Shown: positions 17,435 to 27,518, numbered from the stretch's first letter. The stretch is 64,000 nt of DNA from Clostridium putrefaciens (GCF_900461105.1 NZ_UFWZ01000001.1:2941001-3005000); one strand, 5' to 3'. Notes: a model not told the origin generated them from the letters alone. A program made the numbers and translations.

Positions 17435-18394
17435 ATGAAAAATAAAAACATGACCATATTCCTTCTTTTATCTATTTTAATACTAGCGCCTATTATATTA
17501 GTGTCCGTATTAAAAGGTCCTAGAAACTTTATTACAAAGATAGGTGGAAATCCTAAGGTTTATGAATCCACAGTTCATTTAGGTGAAGAATATCTAGATA
17601 TACCTTACAAGGTCTTAGAAAAAGAAGATTTAACACTAGATTTCTATTCACCCTCAAAATCCAACAAAACCGCTTGGCCTCTTATTATTTATATTCATGG
17701 TGGAAGCTGGGCCTTTGGAGATAAATCTATTGATGAGGGTTTTATACCCATCTTAAATAAGTTAAAAGAAAAAGGCTATGCTATAGCTAGCATAAATTAT
17801 AGACTTTCTTCATCAAGTTCAAACTTTCCCTCTCCAGTAGAAGACTGTAAAGATGCAATTCGATGGTTTTATAAAAATAAGGATATTTATAATATAGACA
17901 CTGATAATATAGGACTACTTGGTGTTTCTTCTGGAGCTCACTTAGCACTACTTACATCCTATAGCAACGAAACTGAATTTATTGGAGATGAAGGTCTTTC
18001 TTCATACAAAAGTAATATAAAATATGTTATAGATTATTCCGGTCCAACAAGTTTTGATATAAATGATATTGAATCGTCCGACGAAACCTCGATTAGTATT
18101 ATTAAAAATCTTTTAGGTGAAAATAATATATATAAAGAAGACTTATTAAATCTTGCAAGTCCCATAAATTATATAAATCCAAATTCTACACCTACATTAA
18201 TAATACATGGAGAAAAAGATACAACAGTACCTATAGATCAATCAATAAAGTTATATGAAAAAGGTTTGGATGCTGGAATGGATATAAAATTGCTCAAAGT
18301 AGCAAATGGTGATCATTCTTTATCTAATATAGATTATATAGATATGATAAAGGTTGCTACAGAAACCTTAAGGTTTATTGAAAAAAATAAATAA
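17435..18394 (+). CDS. alpha/beta-hydrolase (BD-FAE/HSL-like esterase), membrane anchored
   Basis: Predicted secreted or membrane-anchored esterase of 319 residues. An uncleaved N-terminal hydrophobic segment (about 7-27, no lipobox) probably holds it to the outer face of the membrane. The hydrolase domain shows the oxyanion motif HGGSW, the nucleophile elbow GVSSGAH, the acid in HGEKDTTVP, and the final histidine in NGDHSLSN: a complete Ser-Asp-His set. The ATG at 17435 is chosen because AGGTGAT sits just upstream; a GTG at 17426 overlaps that site. It stands alone between the glutamine synthetase and the spore protein gene. Substrate unknown; lipase, arylesterase and feruloyl-esterase-like activities are all possible for this fold. 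Confidence 0.85.
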   Translation: MKNKNMTIFLLLSILILAPIILVSVLKGPRNFITKIGGNPKVYESTVHLGEEYLDIPYKVLEKEDLTLDFYSPSKSNKTAWPLIIYIHGGSWAFGDKSIDEGFIPILNKLKEKGYAIASINYRLSSSSSNFPSPVEDCKDAIRWFYKNKDIYNIDTDNIGLLGVSSGAHLALLTSYSNETEFIGDEGLSSYKSNIKYVIDYSGPTSFDINDIESSDETSISIIKNLLGENNIYKEDLLNLASPINYINPNSTPTLIIHGEKDTTVPIDQSIKLYEKGLDAGMDIKLLKVANGDHSLSNIDYIDMIKVATETLRFIEKNK

Positions 18395-18512
18395 TATATG
18401 AAATAAAATCATGGACTAGAACTTATTGGAGTAATTACATTTAACTTTATAGTTTATAAAATCTAAATCAGCACATAATAAGGTTACAAAGCAAATAAGG
18501 GAGGAATGTAAA

Positions 18513-18728
18513 ATGGCAAACAATAATAATAATACTAGTTCAAACAGATTGGTGGTACCTGAAGCAAAACAAGGGTTAAACAAATTCAAGATGGAAATTG
18601 CAAGTGAACTTGGTTTAACTAATTACGAACAAACTGATAAAGGTAACTTAACATCAAGACAAAATGGTTCAGTAGGCGGAGAGATGGTTAAAAGAATGGT
18701 AGAATCTTACGAGCACAATATAAAATAA
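18513..18728 (+). CDS. small acid-soluble spore protein, alpha/beta type
   Basis: A 71-residue DNA-binding protein that coats and protects the spore chromosome. It begins with an Asn-rich tail, followed by the family signature: LVVPEAKQGLNKFKMEIASELG, containing the GPR protease cleavage region (KMEIA), then the second conserved helix with GSVGGEMVKRMV. ATG at 18513 follows GGGAGG. A candidate sigma-G -10 element, CATAATA at 18474-18480, lies upstream, but the -35 (GTTTATA at 18452-18458) has a short spacing, so the promoter call is tentative. The gene is monocistronic, with the terminator at 18788-18825. Confidence 0.97.
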   Translation: MANNNNNTSSNRLVVPEAKQGLNKFKMEIASELGLTNYEQTDKGNLTSRQNGSVGGEMVKRMVESYEHNIK

Positions 18729-18787
18729 TAATTAATACCATGTTTTTCAACTAATCAAAACTAAAGTAACCTAAATCAAATTAAGTT

Positions 18788-18825
18788 AAAGGTGAGAAGT
18801 TCATATTTATGAATTACTCACCTTT
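18788..18825. terminator. shared terminator between spore protein and sensor kinase genes
   Basis: AAAGGTGAG pairs with CTCACCTTT and lies between convergent genes. Its right arm overlaps the last codons of the histidine kinase gene, so the kinase C terminus (KVSNS) is encoded by terminator DNA. Confidence 0.75.
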
Positions 18826-20219
18826 AATTTTATCTTTATTTCTGTACCTTCTCCATACTTACTAATAATATCTAAACTTCCGCCATGAATGCTTATTATC
18901 TCATCACAAATAGAAAGTCCAAGACCATTTCCATGTTTACTATGGTTTGCCTTATAAAACTTTTGTTTTACTTTTGATAAATCTTCAACCTTTATACCTA
19001 TTCCATCATCTTTTATAGATATTACTACAAATCCATACTTTTCTTCAGCTTTTATATATATGCTTCCTTGATTTTTTATAAACTTCATAGAATTATCTAA
19101 TACATTTATAAAAACTTGTTTTAATCTGTTCTTGTCACCTTCTATTATAGGTAACCTTGGTATTTCACAAATTAATTCCAAATCATTCCTTTTTGCCCTA
19201 GGACTCATTTCTAATATTACATCTTTTAATAGTTCTTCTATATCAACATCTTCTAAGGTCATTTTCATCTTTGAAGATGTAAACTTAGAGAAATCTAATA
19301 ATTCATTTACTAATAGGCTAAGTCTTTTACTTTCTTGAATTATTATATCTAAAGCCTTTTCTCTTTGACTAATATCAGTAAATTCTTTTAACTTTAATGT
19401 AATAGCCCATCCCTTTATAGATGTAAGCGGTGTTTTAAGTTCGTGACTTATAGATGAAATAAATTCATTTTTTAATTTTTCACTTTTTTTTATTTCCTGG
19501 GCCATATAATTTAAAGTTTCTGCCATCGTTCCAACTTCATCTTCATAAATCTTTTCTAGTGTAATATCATATTTACCATTTGCCATATCCTTAGCTACAT
19601 TTGTAACCTTTTTTAAAGGTTTTGTTATAGTATTAGAAATAACCAAACTCAAAATAGTTGTTATCACCATAACAATAAATACTACACTTATAATTAAAAT
19701 AGCTATTCTATCTAAAAGCTTATCTACCATATCCATAGAACTTACAACTCTTATAACTGCTATTATATTAGAATCTATTTTTAAAGGTGCTGATACTGAC
19801 ATTATCTTATTAGATGCGTATGACCCATCAGGTTTTCCTACCCAAACAGCAGTCTCGTTTCCTAATGCCATTTTTATATCTGTATATTCTAACTTAGTTC
19901 CAGCAACAATACCAAGATCATCCCATATAACCCTACCTTCTTTATCTAATATTTGAACTTCAACATCTAAATTAGAAAAAAAACTTTCTTCTAAATCCTC
20001 ATAAATCTTTTTAGCATCAGAATCATTTAGATATTTAGAGTAAAACCTTGTTGATAAAACAACTTGATCTTTCAATATAGTTTCCATGGCTTTATAATAA
20101 TATCCTCTTACACTTATCCAAAGTAAGAATCCTAGTAGAGATATAGTTATTAGTATAGTTATAAAATAATAGCTTATTATCCTCGATTTTATACTCCTAA
20201 ATGTTTTTAGCTTATTCAT
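18807..20219 (-). CDS. two-component sensor histidine kinase (HAMP-type)
   Basis: Membrane sensor kinase of 470 residues. Topology: TM1 (about 14-35), an extracytoplasmic sensor domain of about 135 residues (PAS-like size), TM2 (about 171-195), HAMP (about 196-248, TITKPLKKVTNVAKDMANGKYD), HisKA with phospho-acceptor H259 (SSISHELKTPLTS), and an HATPase with N box (VLDNSMKF), G1 (KDDGIGI) and G2 (GNGLGLSICDEI). It starts six bases after the stop of the response regulator gene, so the pair is co-expressed and cognate. The upstream lipoprotein in the same operon may present or modulate the signal. Confidence 0.94.
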   Translation of the reverse strand: MNKLKTFRSIKSRIISYYFITILITISLLGFLLWISVRGYYYKAMETILKDQVVLSTRFYSKYLNDSDAKKIYEDLEESFFSNLDVEVQILDKEGRVIWDDLGIVAGTKLEYTDIKMALGNETAVWVGKPDGSYASNKIMSVSAPLKIDSNIIAVIRVVSSMDMVDKLLDRIAILIISVVFIVMVITTILSLVISNTITKPLKKVTNVAKDMANGKYDITLEKIYEDEVGTMAETLNYMAQEIKKSEKLKNEFISSISHELKTPLTSIKGWAITLKLKEFTDISQREKALDIIIQESKRLSLLVNELLDFSKFTSSKMKMTLEDVDIEELLKDVILEMSPRAKRNDLELICEIPRLPIIEGDKNRLKQVFINVLDNSMKFIKNQGSIYIKAEEKYGFVVISIKDDGIGIKVEDLSKVKQKFYKANHSKHGNGLGLSICDEIISIHGGSLDIISKYGEGTEIKIKLKVSNS

Positions 20220-20224
20220 ATATG

Positions 20225-20914
20225 TTAAACCTTTTTAAATCGATATCCATAGCCCCAAACAGTTTCTATATACTTTGGCTTTGAAGGATCTTCTTCTATC
20301 TTTTCTCTAAGTCTCCTTATATGAACATCAACAGTTTTTATGTCTCCATAAAAATCTTCACCCCATATATTATCCAAAAGCTCATCCCGGCTAAAGGCTC
20401 TATCTAGGTTATACATAAATAATTTAATTATTTGAAACTCTTTTAAAGTAAGTTTAACTTCATCCTCTTCTATAAATACCTTTTGTGATCTATCATCAAG
20501 AGACAAAGGACCATTAAATACGACCTTTTCCTTATCTTCCTTTGCATTTCCTCCACTTCTTCTTAAAATAGCCTTTATTCTATATATAAGTTCTGTTGGA
20601 TTAAAAGGTTTAGTTATATAATCATCAGCACCTAGCTCTAACCCTATTATCTTATCCATATCTTGGTTTTTTGCTGTTAGCATTATTATTGCAACCTGAG
20701 GGTTATCCTTTCTTATTAACTCACAGGTTTTATATCCATCTATACCTGGAAGCATTATATCTAGAATTATAAGATCTAACTTCTCTTTTTCACAAATAAT
20801 TAGTGCTTCTTCTCCCGATCCTGCTTCTCTAACTTCAAATCCACTTATGTTTAAGTTTATCTTTATAAAACTTCTTATGTTTTCTTCATCCTCAACTATT
20901 AATACCTTACTCAT
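20225..20914 (-). CDS. OmpR/PhoB-family response regulator
   Basis: DNA-binding response regulator of 229 residues. The receiver domain (1-115) has the acidic pocket (VEDEEN), phospho-acceptor D52 (LIILDIMLPG), T80 and the K102-P103 pair (DYITKPFNP). The winged-helix domain (about 130-229) ends with TVDVHIRRLREKIEEDP and ETVWGYGYRFKKV. ATG at 20912-20914 follows AGAGGTG. It lies between a lipoprotein gene (19 bases upstream) and the kinase gene (6 bases downstream), forming a three-gene operon on the minus strand. Confidence 0.96.
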   Translation of the reverse strand: MSKVLIVEDEENIRSFIKINLNISGFEVREAGSGEEALIICEKEKLDLIILDIMLPGIDGYKTCELIRKDNPQVAIIMLTAKNQDMDKIIGLELGADDYITKPFNPTELIYRIKAILRRSGGNAKEDKEKVVFNGPLSLDDRSQKVFIEEDEVKLTLKEFQIIKLFMYNLDRAFSRDELLDNIWGEDFYGDIKTVDVHIRRLREKIEEDPSKPKYIETVWGYGYRFKKV

Positions 20915-20932
20915 TAAATCACCTCTTTATTA

Positions 20933-22150
20933 TTATTTGTTTATCTCTTTTGACAAAGGGTAATATATTACTTGTTTTAAAATATTTGATGTGGGATTTT
21001 CGGAAAAAGAACCATCTAAAGATAACTTCTCAAATTGTTCAATTGCATTCTTAAAGTACGTTTCTGATTTTGCCTTATCACCCAAAGCTTTATATGATAT
21101 ACCAAGCTCGTAATATATATCTATTGTAGAATATTCTTTAGGTTCATCATGGAAATAATCATTATCATTTAATGCCCCTATATCCTTAATCTTATTTAAT
21201 ATGTCTATAGCCTGATTATATTCCCCTAAGCCATTTAGAGCCCTAGCCTTTAGTATCAAAAACTTGTAGTATCCTACTTGAATTGTAGGTTCTCCTTTTT
21301 TATCCTCTTTATGCTTAAATACTTCATTTAAAGATTCTAAAGCTTTAGTATATTGTTTTGACTTTATTTGAGACTCTACATAATAATACCAAATTAATTC
21401 ATTATTCATTTCCTGAATTAATTCACCCTTATAATATTCAGCATTTTTTGTATAATAATCATAATAAAAGTCTTCTGCCCCATAAAACTTCTCACCATCA
21501 AAGCCTATAACATAACTACTATAATCTCTATTAGATTCATTAACCTGAGCTCCAAATACAAAGTGTTTATCTTCATCCTTATCTGGAGTGTTAATTATAT
21601 CCATCCTATTCCATCTACCAATAGAAACCTCTTTAACATTGTCTCCTTTAAAATCGTATAAATAAAAATCAGTACCAGCATTACCGGAAATTAAATAACC
21701 TACTAAAAATCTTTTATCTTCCTTATTCTTAACAGTCAAGGTTTTCAATGTTGATATAGAGTTCCCCTCTACAGCCCTTTCATATATCTTTATCCATTCA
21801 CCATCTTTTTCTTTTAGTACAAAAAAACCTTTTTTAAAATTAGAATCATCTTTAAAAAGCACTATGATCTCATTAGTTGAATCTCCATCCACATCTATAG
21901 ATAATATATTCTTTTTACCAGAAGTCTTACTTTCTTCTAACAATTTGCCACCCTTTGGCATAAACCTTTGCACTAATATCCTTAATTTATCTATATCTAC
22001 ACTATCCCCTTCTTCAAATTCTTCATTTTTCGAAAGTTTTGGTGATCTTATCAGTGAGGATGGTACATCATAAAAATTACAACCTGAAAATATAAATATT
22101 AATGAGAACATAGCTAAAGCTCTAAACAACCTTTTACAATCATTTATCAA
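20933..22150 (-). CDS. lipoprotein with C-terminal TPR-like repeats, first gene of a two-component operon
   Basis: Predicted lipoprotein of 405 residues. The signal peptide ends in FSGC (lipidated Cys near residue 24). The middle region has a VCBS/FG-GAP-like calcium-loop pattern (SIDVDGDSTNEIIVLF) in an otherwise beta-rich segment. The C-terminal third (about 255-395) contains at least two TPR-type helical pairs (KALESLNEVFKHK; YNQAIDILNKIKD; YYELGISYKALGDKAKSETY). Start is TTG at 22148-22150, downstream of AGGAAGTGA. The position 19 bases upstream of the response regulator suggests an accessory or signal-input role; that is inference. The family is not recognised. Confidence 0.75.
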   Translation of the reverse strand: MINDCKRLFRALAMFSLIFIFSGCNFYDVPSSLIRSPKLSKNEEFEEGDSVDIDKLRILVQRFMPKGGKLLEESKTSGKKNILSIDVDGDSTNEIIVLFKDDSNFKKGFFVLKEKDGEWIKIYERAVEGNSISTLKTLTVKNKEDKRFLVGYLISGNAGTDFYLYDFKGDNVKEVSIGRWNRMDIINTPDKDEDKHFVFGAQVNESNRDYSSYVIGFDGEKFYGAEDFYYDYYTKNAEYYKGELIQEMNNELIWYYYVESQIKSKQYTKALESLNEVFKHKEDKKGEPTIQVGYYKFLILKARALNGLGEYNQAIDILNKIKDIGALNDNDYFHDEPKEYSTIDIYYELGISYKALGDKAKSETYFKNAIEQFEKLSLDGSFSENPTSNILKQVIYYPLSKEINK

Positions 22151-22358
22151 AAAATCACTTCCTATATTATAAATCTACTCATACAAATATAATACCATAT
22201 TAGATTTAAAAATAGTTTATAAAAGTATTACATGTTTTATCTTTAATCTTTAGAGGATTTTGAAGTTATATATCGAATTAAACATTATGTAACTTATTTG
22301 TGATTTAAAGTTACGCAGGCTTTTTAATAATTTTATAAATGCTTTAAGGAGGATAAAG

Positions 22359-23678
22359 ATGTTTTATACTTTCATTTCTGTGTTCTTTAATATATTTTTA
22401 ATTACTTTTATTACCTATTTAATTTACGCTCTTAAAGATCTAAAATCTGCAAAAAAAAGTGAGCTTTATCTGAAAAGTATTTTAGAAGTTTTAGATGAAG
22501 ATATAACATTAATTACTAGTGATGAAGATATTTATTATTATAATCATAAATCGCTAAGTACCCTTATTACACCAATCACTGCTAACTATAGACATTCTGA
22601 TGATTCATATAAAGTTATAAACTTACAAGAACTTAAATCTAATTTAAGCAATAATGACCTAGTAAATCTTGATAAAGTTATATGTGGGTCCCTTGGTAGT
22701 TATGAATTCAAAGAAAATATTGATTCAGATGGAAATGTACGTAGGTTTAAGGCTTATCATATAAAAGATATAAATTGCACATTGATTATATGCAGTAACA
22801 TCACGTCCTTACATAATCTTAAAAATACAATCCATGAAATGGAGCATAATTGTAAATTTAATTGTCCTAAACTAAAAGAGATTATTAAAAATGACAAATG
22901 TAAAACTGAATTTTTAGCTAATATATCTCATGAGTTGAGAACTCCAATAAACATAATCTTTAGTGCTGTGCAAATGGTTGCCCTAAAATCATCCTTATCT
23001 AATGATGATTTTATATCTTTTCATCGATATAATAAGATGATAAAGCAAAATTGCTATAGGTTACTACGGCTTATAGATAATCTAATAGATATAAGTAAAA
23101 TAGATTCTGGTTTTTATAATATTTCTATTAAAGATCATGAGATAATAAAGATCGTTGAGGATATAACATTATCCGTTGCTAATTACATAGAAGATAAAAA
23201 TATAGAACTTATATTTGATACAGAGTTAGAAGAAAAGATTATAGCCTGTGATCCTGATAAGATAGAGAGGATAGTTTTAAACCTTCTTACAAACGCAGTT
23301 AAGTTTACACCAGAAGGAGGCTCCATATTTGTGAACATCTACGATAGAGGTGATTACATTACTCTCTCCATAAAAGACACGGGAATAGGCATACCTGATG
23401 ATAAAAAAGATATCATCTTTAAACGATTTTGTCATGCAGAAAAGTCTTCTCACCTTAACGCTTCAGGAAGTGGGATAGGACTTTCATTAACAAAGTCTTT
23501 AGTGGAGATGCATAAGGGCAGCATTCATGTATCAAGTTCCTATGGACATGGTTCAGAGTTTATGGTAAATCTTCCTTCTGTATTATCAAACAATTCAAAT
23601 ACGAAATCCACCTTTGAAAGCTCTAAAAAACAAAATATTGAACGAATAAACATAGAGTTTTCTGATATATATTCTTAA
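22359..23678 (+). CDS. sensor histidine kinase, single N-terminal membrane segment
   Basis: A 439-residue kinase. One hydrophobic helix (about 3-24) anchors it, followed by a coiled region and a cytoplasmic PAS-like domain (about 36-150; LEVLDEDITLITSDEDIYYYN). Then comes HisKA with H191 (FLANISHELRTPIN) and a complete HATPase: N box (LLTNAVKF), G1 (KDTGIGIPD), F box and G2 (GSGIGLSLTKSL). No response regulator is adjacent, so it is an orphan. ATG at 22359 follows AAGGAGG. It is divergent from the lipoprotein/regulator operon, with about 210 bases between the starts. Its short Cys/His cluster (HEMEHNCKFNCPK) just before HisKA is unusual and might bind a metal. Confidence 0.9.
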   Translation: MFYTFISVFFNIFLITFITYLIYALKDLKSAKKSELYLKSILEVLDEDITLITSDEDIYYYNHKSLSTLITPITANYRHSDDSYKVINLQELKSNLSNNDLVNLDKVICGSLGSYEFKENIDSDGNVRRFKAYHIKDINCTLIICSNITSLHNLKNTIHEMEHNCKFNCPKLKEIIKNDKCKTEFLANISHELRTPINIIFSAVQMVALKSSLSNDDFISFHRYNKMIKQNCYRLLRLIDNLIDISKIDSGFYNISIKDHEIIKIVEDITLSVANYIEDKNIELIFDTELEEKIIACDPDKIERIVLNLLTNAVKFTPEGGSIFVNIYDRGDYITLSIKDTGIGIPDDKKDIIFKRFCHAEKSSHLNASGSGIGLSLTKSLVEMHKGSIHVSSSYGHGSEFMVNLPSVLSNNSNTKSTFESSKKQNIERINIEFSDIYS

Positions 23679-23785
23679 AATTAAATTAAGATTACATTGA
23701 TATAAAGAAAACGTTGATGAATAATTGTATATAGACTTGATTAAAGGTTACCTTTTAATATGAATATTTTACTTATAAACTAAAA

Positions 23786-23823
23786 AGAAATGTCTCTTTA
23801 TATAAAAATAAAAAGACATTTCT
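23786..23823 (-). terminator. terminator after gapN
   Basis: AGAAATGTCT pairs with AGACATTTCT; on the minus strand the stem is followed by TTTTTAGTTT. It lies about 35 bases beyond the gapN stop. Confidence 0.75.
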
Positions 23824-23856
23824 AAATATATACAAGTATACATTACTTTACATTTA

Positions 23857-25335
23857 TCATTCTACATTATTAAGATTAAAAACTACCGCCTTTGGTCTAG
23901 ACATAGCTTCTATAGAGTATCTAATTCCTTGAATACCCATACCTGAGGACTTAACTCCAAGGAATGGGAAATGATCTGGCCCTCTTTCAGGTTTATTATT
24001 TATTTGTACTGTTCCAACTTCTAATTTATTTGCTATATAAAAGGCCTTATCTATATCTTTTGTAAATACAGAGCTTTGTAATCCATAATCAGATTCATTT
24101 GCTATATTTATAGCTTCATCTATGGACTTAATTCTTATTATAGGAAGTATAGGTCCAAAAGGTTCTTCCCATGCAAGCCTCATATCTAATGTTACGTTAT
24201 CATATAAGGTTGGATATACTAAATTTCCGTCTCTCTTTCCTCCAACTAAAAGCTTAGCCCCTTTTTTATCTGCATCCTCCATAAGGCCCATAACAAAATC
24301 TGCCGAAGCTTTATTTATAAGCGGTGTTATTATTACCGCTTCTTCTCTTGGATCACCTGACTTTAATTTGCTTATTTTATCTTTTAACTTTTCTACTAGC
24401 ATATCTGCCACAGATTGCATAACTAATACCCTCTTAACAGCAGTACACCGCTGTCCTGAATATGAGTAAGCTCCTGAAACTATATTATCTACCGTTATAT
24501 CTAGGTCTGCGTCCTCAAGTACAATTGCTGCATCTTTACCTCCTAATTCTAAAAGCAAAGGCTTCATTGTAGTTATCCTTGATATATGCTGTCCAACCTC
24601 TGTACTCCCTGTAAAGTTTATGAAATCAACTTCTTTATGAGTTACAGAGTAATCTCCTATTTCACTTCCTCTTCCTGTAATTGTATTTAATACCCCCTTA
24701 GGAAGTCCTGCCATATTAAACACTTCTGCAAGGTATAATGCTGATATAGCTCCTTGTGTTGGTGGTTTTAATACCACAGAATTACCCGCCATAAGTGCAG
24801 GAGCTATCTTAGATGCAGATAAGTTTACTGGATAATTAAATGGAGATATAGCAAGAACTACTCCTAGAGGTACTCTTGTAACAACTGAAATCTTATTTCT
24901 CTTTGTTCCAGGAAAACTATCTCCTGGAATTGTTTCCCCTTCTAAATTTTTAGCTGCATCTGCAGTAAATCTTATATAATCTGCACTTCTTTGTATTTCA
25001 GATATGGAACTCTTTCTATCTTTTGCAATTTCCATTGTAAGTATTTCTGCAAGTTCCTCTGCCTTTTCATATAAAATATCTGCTGCCCTATTTAATATAT
25101 CCGACCTTCTGTTGACAGGAATCTCTTGCCACAGAACCTGAGCTTCTTTTGAATTCATGATAGCTTTATCTACCTCATCTTTATTCATTGACTGTATTTT
25201 GCCAATAAGACTATTATCTATAGGAGAAAAAATCTCAGTATATTTACCCGACTTACTTTCTTTCCAATATCCATCATAAAGATTCTTGTATGTTTTATTT
25301 TCATCTTTTAAATTTTTAAATGTATCTTTCGTCAT
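23857..25335 (-). CDS. gapN: NADP-dependent non-phosphorylating glyceraldehyde-3-phosphate dehydrogenase
   Basis: Aldehyde dehydrogenase that oxidises glyceraldehyde 3-phosphate directly to 3-phosphoglycerate, making NADPH without ATP. The product has 492 residues. Active-site residues are C297 (GQRCTAVKR), E263 (LELGGKD) and N167 (SPFNYPVN); GSEIGDY and FTGSTEVG form the cofactor region. The blocks SPFNYPVNL, LAWEEPFGP, QINNKPERGPDHFPFLG and GIQGIRYSIEAM are specific to GapN rather than to general aldehyde dehydrogenases. In clostridia, which lack the oxidative pentose phosphate pathway in many species, GapN is a major NADPH source. ATG at 25333-25335 follows AAGGAG. It is monocistronic and divergent from proS. 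Confidence 0.96.
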   Translation of the reverse strand: MTKDTFKNLKDENKTYKNLYDGYWKESKSGKYTEIFSPIDNSLIGKIQSMNKDEVDKAIMNSKEAQVLWQEIPVNRRSDILNRAADILYEKAEELAEILTMEIAKDRKSSISEIQRSADYIRFTADAAKNLEGETIPGDSFPGTKRNKISVVTRVPLGVVLAISPFNYPVNLSASKIAPALMAGNSVVLKPPTQGAISALYLAEVFNMAGLPKGVLNTITGRGSEIGDYSVTHKEVDFINFTGSTEVGQHISRITTMKPLLLELGGKDAAIVLEDADLDITVDNIVSGAYSYSGQRCTAVKRVLVMQSVADMLVEKLKDKISKLKSGDPREEAVIITPLINKASADFVMGLMEDADKKGAKLLVGGKRDGNLVYPTLYDNVTLDMRLAWEEPFGPILPIIRIKSIDEAINIANESDYGLQSSVFTKDIDKAFYIANKLEVGTVQINNKPERGPDHFPFLGVKSSGMGIQGIRYSIEAMSRPKAVVFNLNNVE

Positions 25336-25561
25336 ATTATCATGACTCCTTCATCTTTTGATTTAATCTATATACTTTGCTTATACACATATATCTTTTT
25401 GAAATTAGTTTTTCACCACCTCTAATAATTATTCAAGTTTAACTATATTACCTTTTATAATGATAGAAATCTAATACTAGCCTTGCACAATTATATTTCG
25501 ATAAATGTTTAGTAGTCATTATTATATAGTATTCTTTCTCACTATGCAACAAATCTTTATA

Positions 25562-25590
25562 TTGACTTTTTTCAACTTATAACTTAATAT
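25562..25590 (+). promoter_or_regulatory. sigma-A promoter of the proS leader
   Basis: -35 TTGACT (25562-25567), a 17-base spacer, and -10 TAATAT (25585-25590), about 45 bases before the first T-box stem. The 226 bases between this and gapN (25336-25561) show nothing else I can name. Confidence 0.75.
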
Positions 25591-25629
25591 TTTAATTAAA
25601 TGATTATAATATTTTAACTAAATATATGG

Positions 25630-25865
25630 CTATGATAAGGATAAGTAAAAATATTCACTTCTTCACAGAAAAGAAACTTAAGATGAAAGGTTTCTAAGAA
25701 CATATTTTGAACCAACCTTAGAGCTCTGTACCGAATTTTAGTAGGCTACAGCGGAATTCTTCCGTTATAATAAAGAGAGAGTATACCTTTTAATGGTGTA
25801 CTAATTAGGGTGGTAACGCCGACCATGGTCCCTTCATTATATGAATAGGATCTTTTTTTGTTGTT
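25630..25865 (+). promoter_or_regulatory. T-box leader (proline specifier) with terminator, controlling proS
   Basis: tRNA-sensing leader RNA. The AAGTA motif of the Stem I internal loop (about 25643) is followed by an apical stem (AGAAAC / GGTTTCT). The 3' side reads GAA-CCA-A then CCTT, which closes the stem with AAGG on the 5' side. CCA (25712-25714) is therefore the likely specifier codon, for proline. The T-box proper, AGGGTGGTAACGCC, lies at about 25808-25821. The terminator is the stem at about 25829-25852 followed by CTTTTTTTG. Uncharged tRNA-Pro would stabilise the antiterminator and allow proS expression. The long spacer to the ATG (about 120 bases) is unexplained. Confidence 0.93.
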
Positions 25866-25987
25866 ATAGATATATTTAGAAGTTAAAACATATTAGGTAA
25901 GGCATTAAAACGCCTTTATTTCATTAACTTAAATATCTATTAAATTAATATTGCTTATTAACTAAATCAATTATTGGAGGTAAATAT

Positions 25988-27424
25988 ATGAGTAAAAATA
26001 AAAAATTCGTAGAATCCATAACTCCTATGTCAGAAGACTTTGCTAAATGGTATACAGACATAGTAAAAAAGGCTGAACTAACGGACTATTCAACTGTTAA
26101 AGGGTGCATGATAATAAGGCCTTATGGCTATGCAATTTGGGAAAACATACAAAAAGAACTTGATGCTAAATTTAAAGCTACAGGTCACGAAAATGTATAC
26201 ATGCCACTATTTATACCTGAAAGTTTACTTGAAAAAGAAAAAGATCACGTTGAAGGATTTGCTCCTGAAGTGGCTTGGGTTACCCATGGTGGTGAAGAAA
26301 AGTTAGCTGAAAGATTATGTGTACGTCCTACTTCAGAAACATTATTTTGTGAGCACTACTCAAAGATAATTCAATCTTATAACGACTTACCAAAACTATA
26401 TAACCAGTGGTGTTCTGTAGTTAGATGGGAAAAAACAACTCGTCCATTTTTAAGAACTACTGAGTTCTTATGGCAAGAAGGCCACACTGCCCATGCCACA
26501 CAAAAAGATGCTGAAGAAGAGACTATAAAGATGTTGAATGTATATGCAGACTTTTGTGAAAATGTTCTTGCAATGCCTGTAATTAAAGGTCAAAAAACAG
26601 AAAAGGAAAAGTTTGCAGGCGCTACATCTACCTATACTATAGAAAGTTTAATGCATGATGGTAAAGCACTTCAAAATGGTACTTCACACAACTTTGGAGA
26701 TAACTTTGCAAAGGCTTTTAATATACAATATACAGATAAAAATGGTACTCTCCAATATGTTCACCAAACCTCTTGGGGTGTTACTACAAGACTTATAGGA
26801 TCTATAATAATGGTTCATGGAGATGATAGTGGACTTGTGCTACCTCCAAAGATAGCTCCAATTCAAGTTGTTATAGTACCTATTGCTCAGCACAAAGAAG
26901 GGGTCCTAGACAAAGCTCACGAATTAAAGGATAGAATTTCTAAGGTTGCTTCAGTAAAGCTTGATGATTCAGATAAGATGGCAGGATGGAAGTTCAATGA
27001 ATATGAGATGAAAGGAATTCCTGTTCGTTTAGAAGTTGGACCAAAAGACATTGAAAATAACCAAGTAGTACTAGTAAGAAGAGATACTCGTGAAAAACTA
27101 GTAGTATCAATAGATGAATTAGAAGTTAAACTAGAAGAGTTATTAGAAGATATACAAAAGTCTCTTTTTGAAAAAGCAAAAACCTTGAGAGATGAAAAGA
27201 CTTATTCAGCTACAACTATGGAAGAATTTAAAGAAATAGCTGATACTAAACCTGGATTTATAAAATCTATGTGGTGTGGAGAAACATCTTGCGAAGAAAA
27301 GATCAAAGAAATAGCAGGAACTTCCTCAAGATGTATGCCTTTTAATCAAGAAAACTTATCTGATAAATGTGTATGTTGTGGTAAAGATGCTACTCATTTA
27401 GTATATTGGGGAAAAGCTTATTAA
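25988..27424 (+). CDS. proS: prolyl-tRNA synthetase, archaeal/eukaryotic type
   Basis: Charges tRNA-Pro. The 478-residue length and layout are those of the archaeal-style ProRS with no editing insertion: class II core with motif 2 ([19 protein letters not shown]), [13 protein letters not shown], the [11 protein letters not shown] block, motif 3 region ([16 protein letters not shown]), and an anticodon-binding domain (about 285-380). The C-terminal domain carries a cysteine set ([19 protein letters not shown]) that usually binds zinc, and ends in the typical YWGKAY tyrosine region. ATG at 25988 follows GGAGG. Expression is governed by the T-box upstream, and the terminator is at 27445-27488. 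Confidence 0.97.
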   Translation: MSKNKKFVESITPMSEDFAKWYTDIVKKAELTDYSTVKGCMIIRPYGYAIWENIQKELDAKFKATGHENVYMPLFIPESLLEKEKDHVEGFAPEVAWVTHGGEEKLAERLCVRPTSETLFCEHYSKIIQSYNDLPKLYNQWCSVVRWEKTTRPFLRTTEFLWQEGHTAHATQKDAEEETIKMLNVYADFCENVLAMPVIKGQKTEKEKFAGATSTYTIESLMHDGKALQNGTSHNFGDNFAKAFNIQYTDKNGTLQYVHQTSWGVTTRLIGSIIMVHGDDSGLVLPPKIAPIQVVIVPIAQHKEGVLDKAHELKDRISKVASVKLDDSDKMAGWKFNEYEMKGIPVRLEVGPKDIENNQVVLVRRDTREKLVVSIDELEVKLEELLEDIQKSLFEKAKTLRDEKTYSATTMEEFKEIADTKPGFIKSMWCGETSCEEKIKEIAGTSSRCMPFNQENLSDKCVCCGKDATHLVYWGKAY

Positions 27425-27444
27425 TACTAGATTATCATAACTTT

Positions 27445-27488
27445 AAAAGCTCGGTATATCCTATTTAAGATATATACCGAGCTTTTAT
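27445..27488 (+). terminator. terminator after proS
   Basis: AAAAGCTCGGTATATC pairs with GATATATACCGAGCTTTT, 21 bases beyond the proS stop. Convergent with bofA, so it may work in both directions. Confidence 0.85.
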
Positions 27489-27518
27489 AAAAGTAAGTCA
27501 TTTAAAATTATTTTATCC

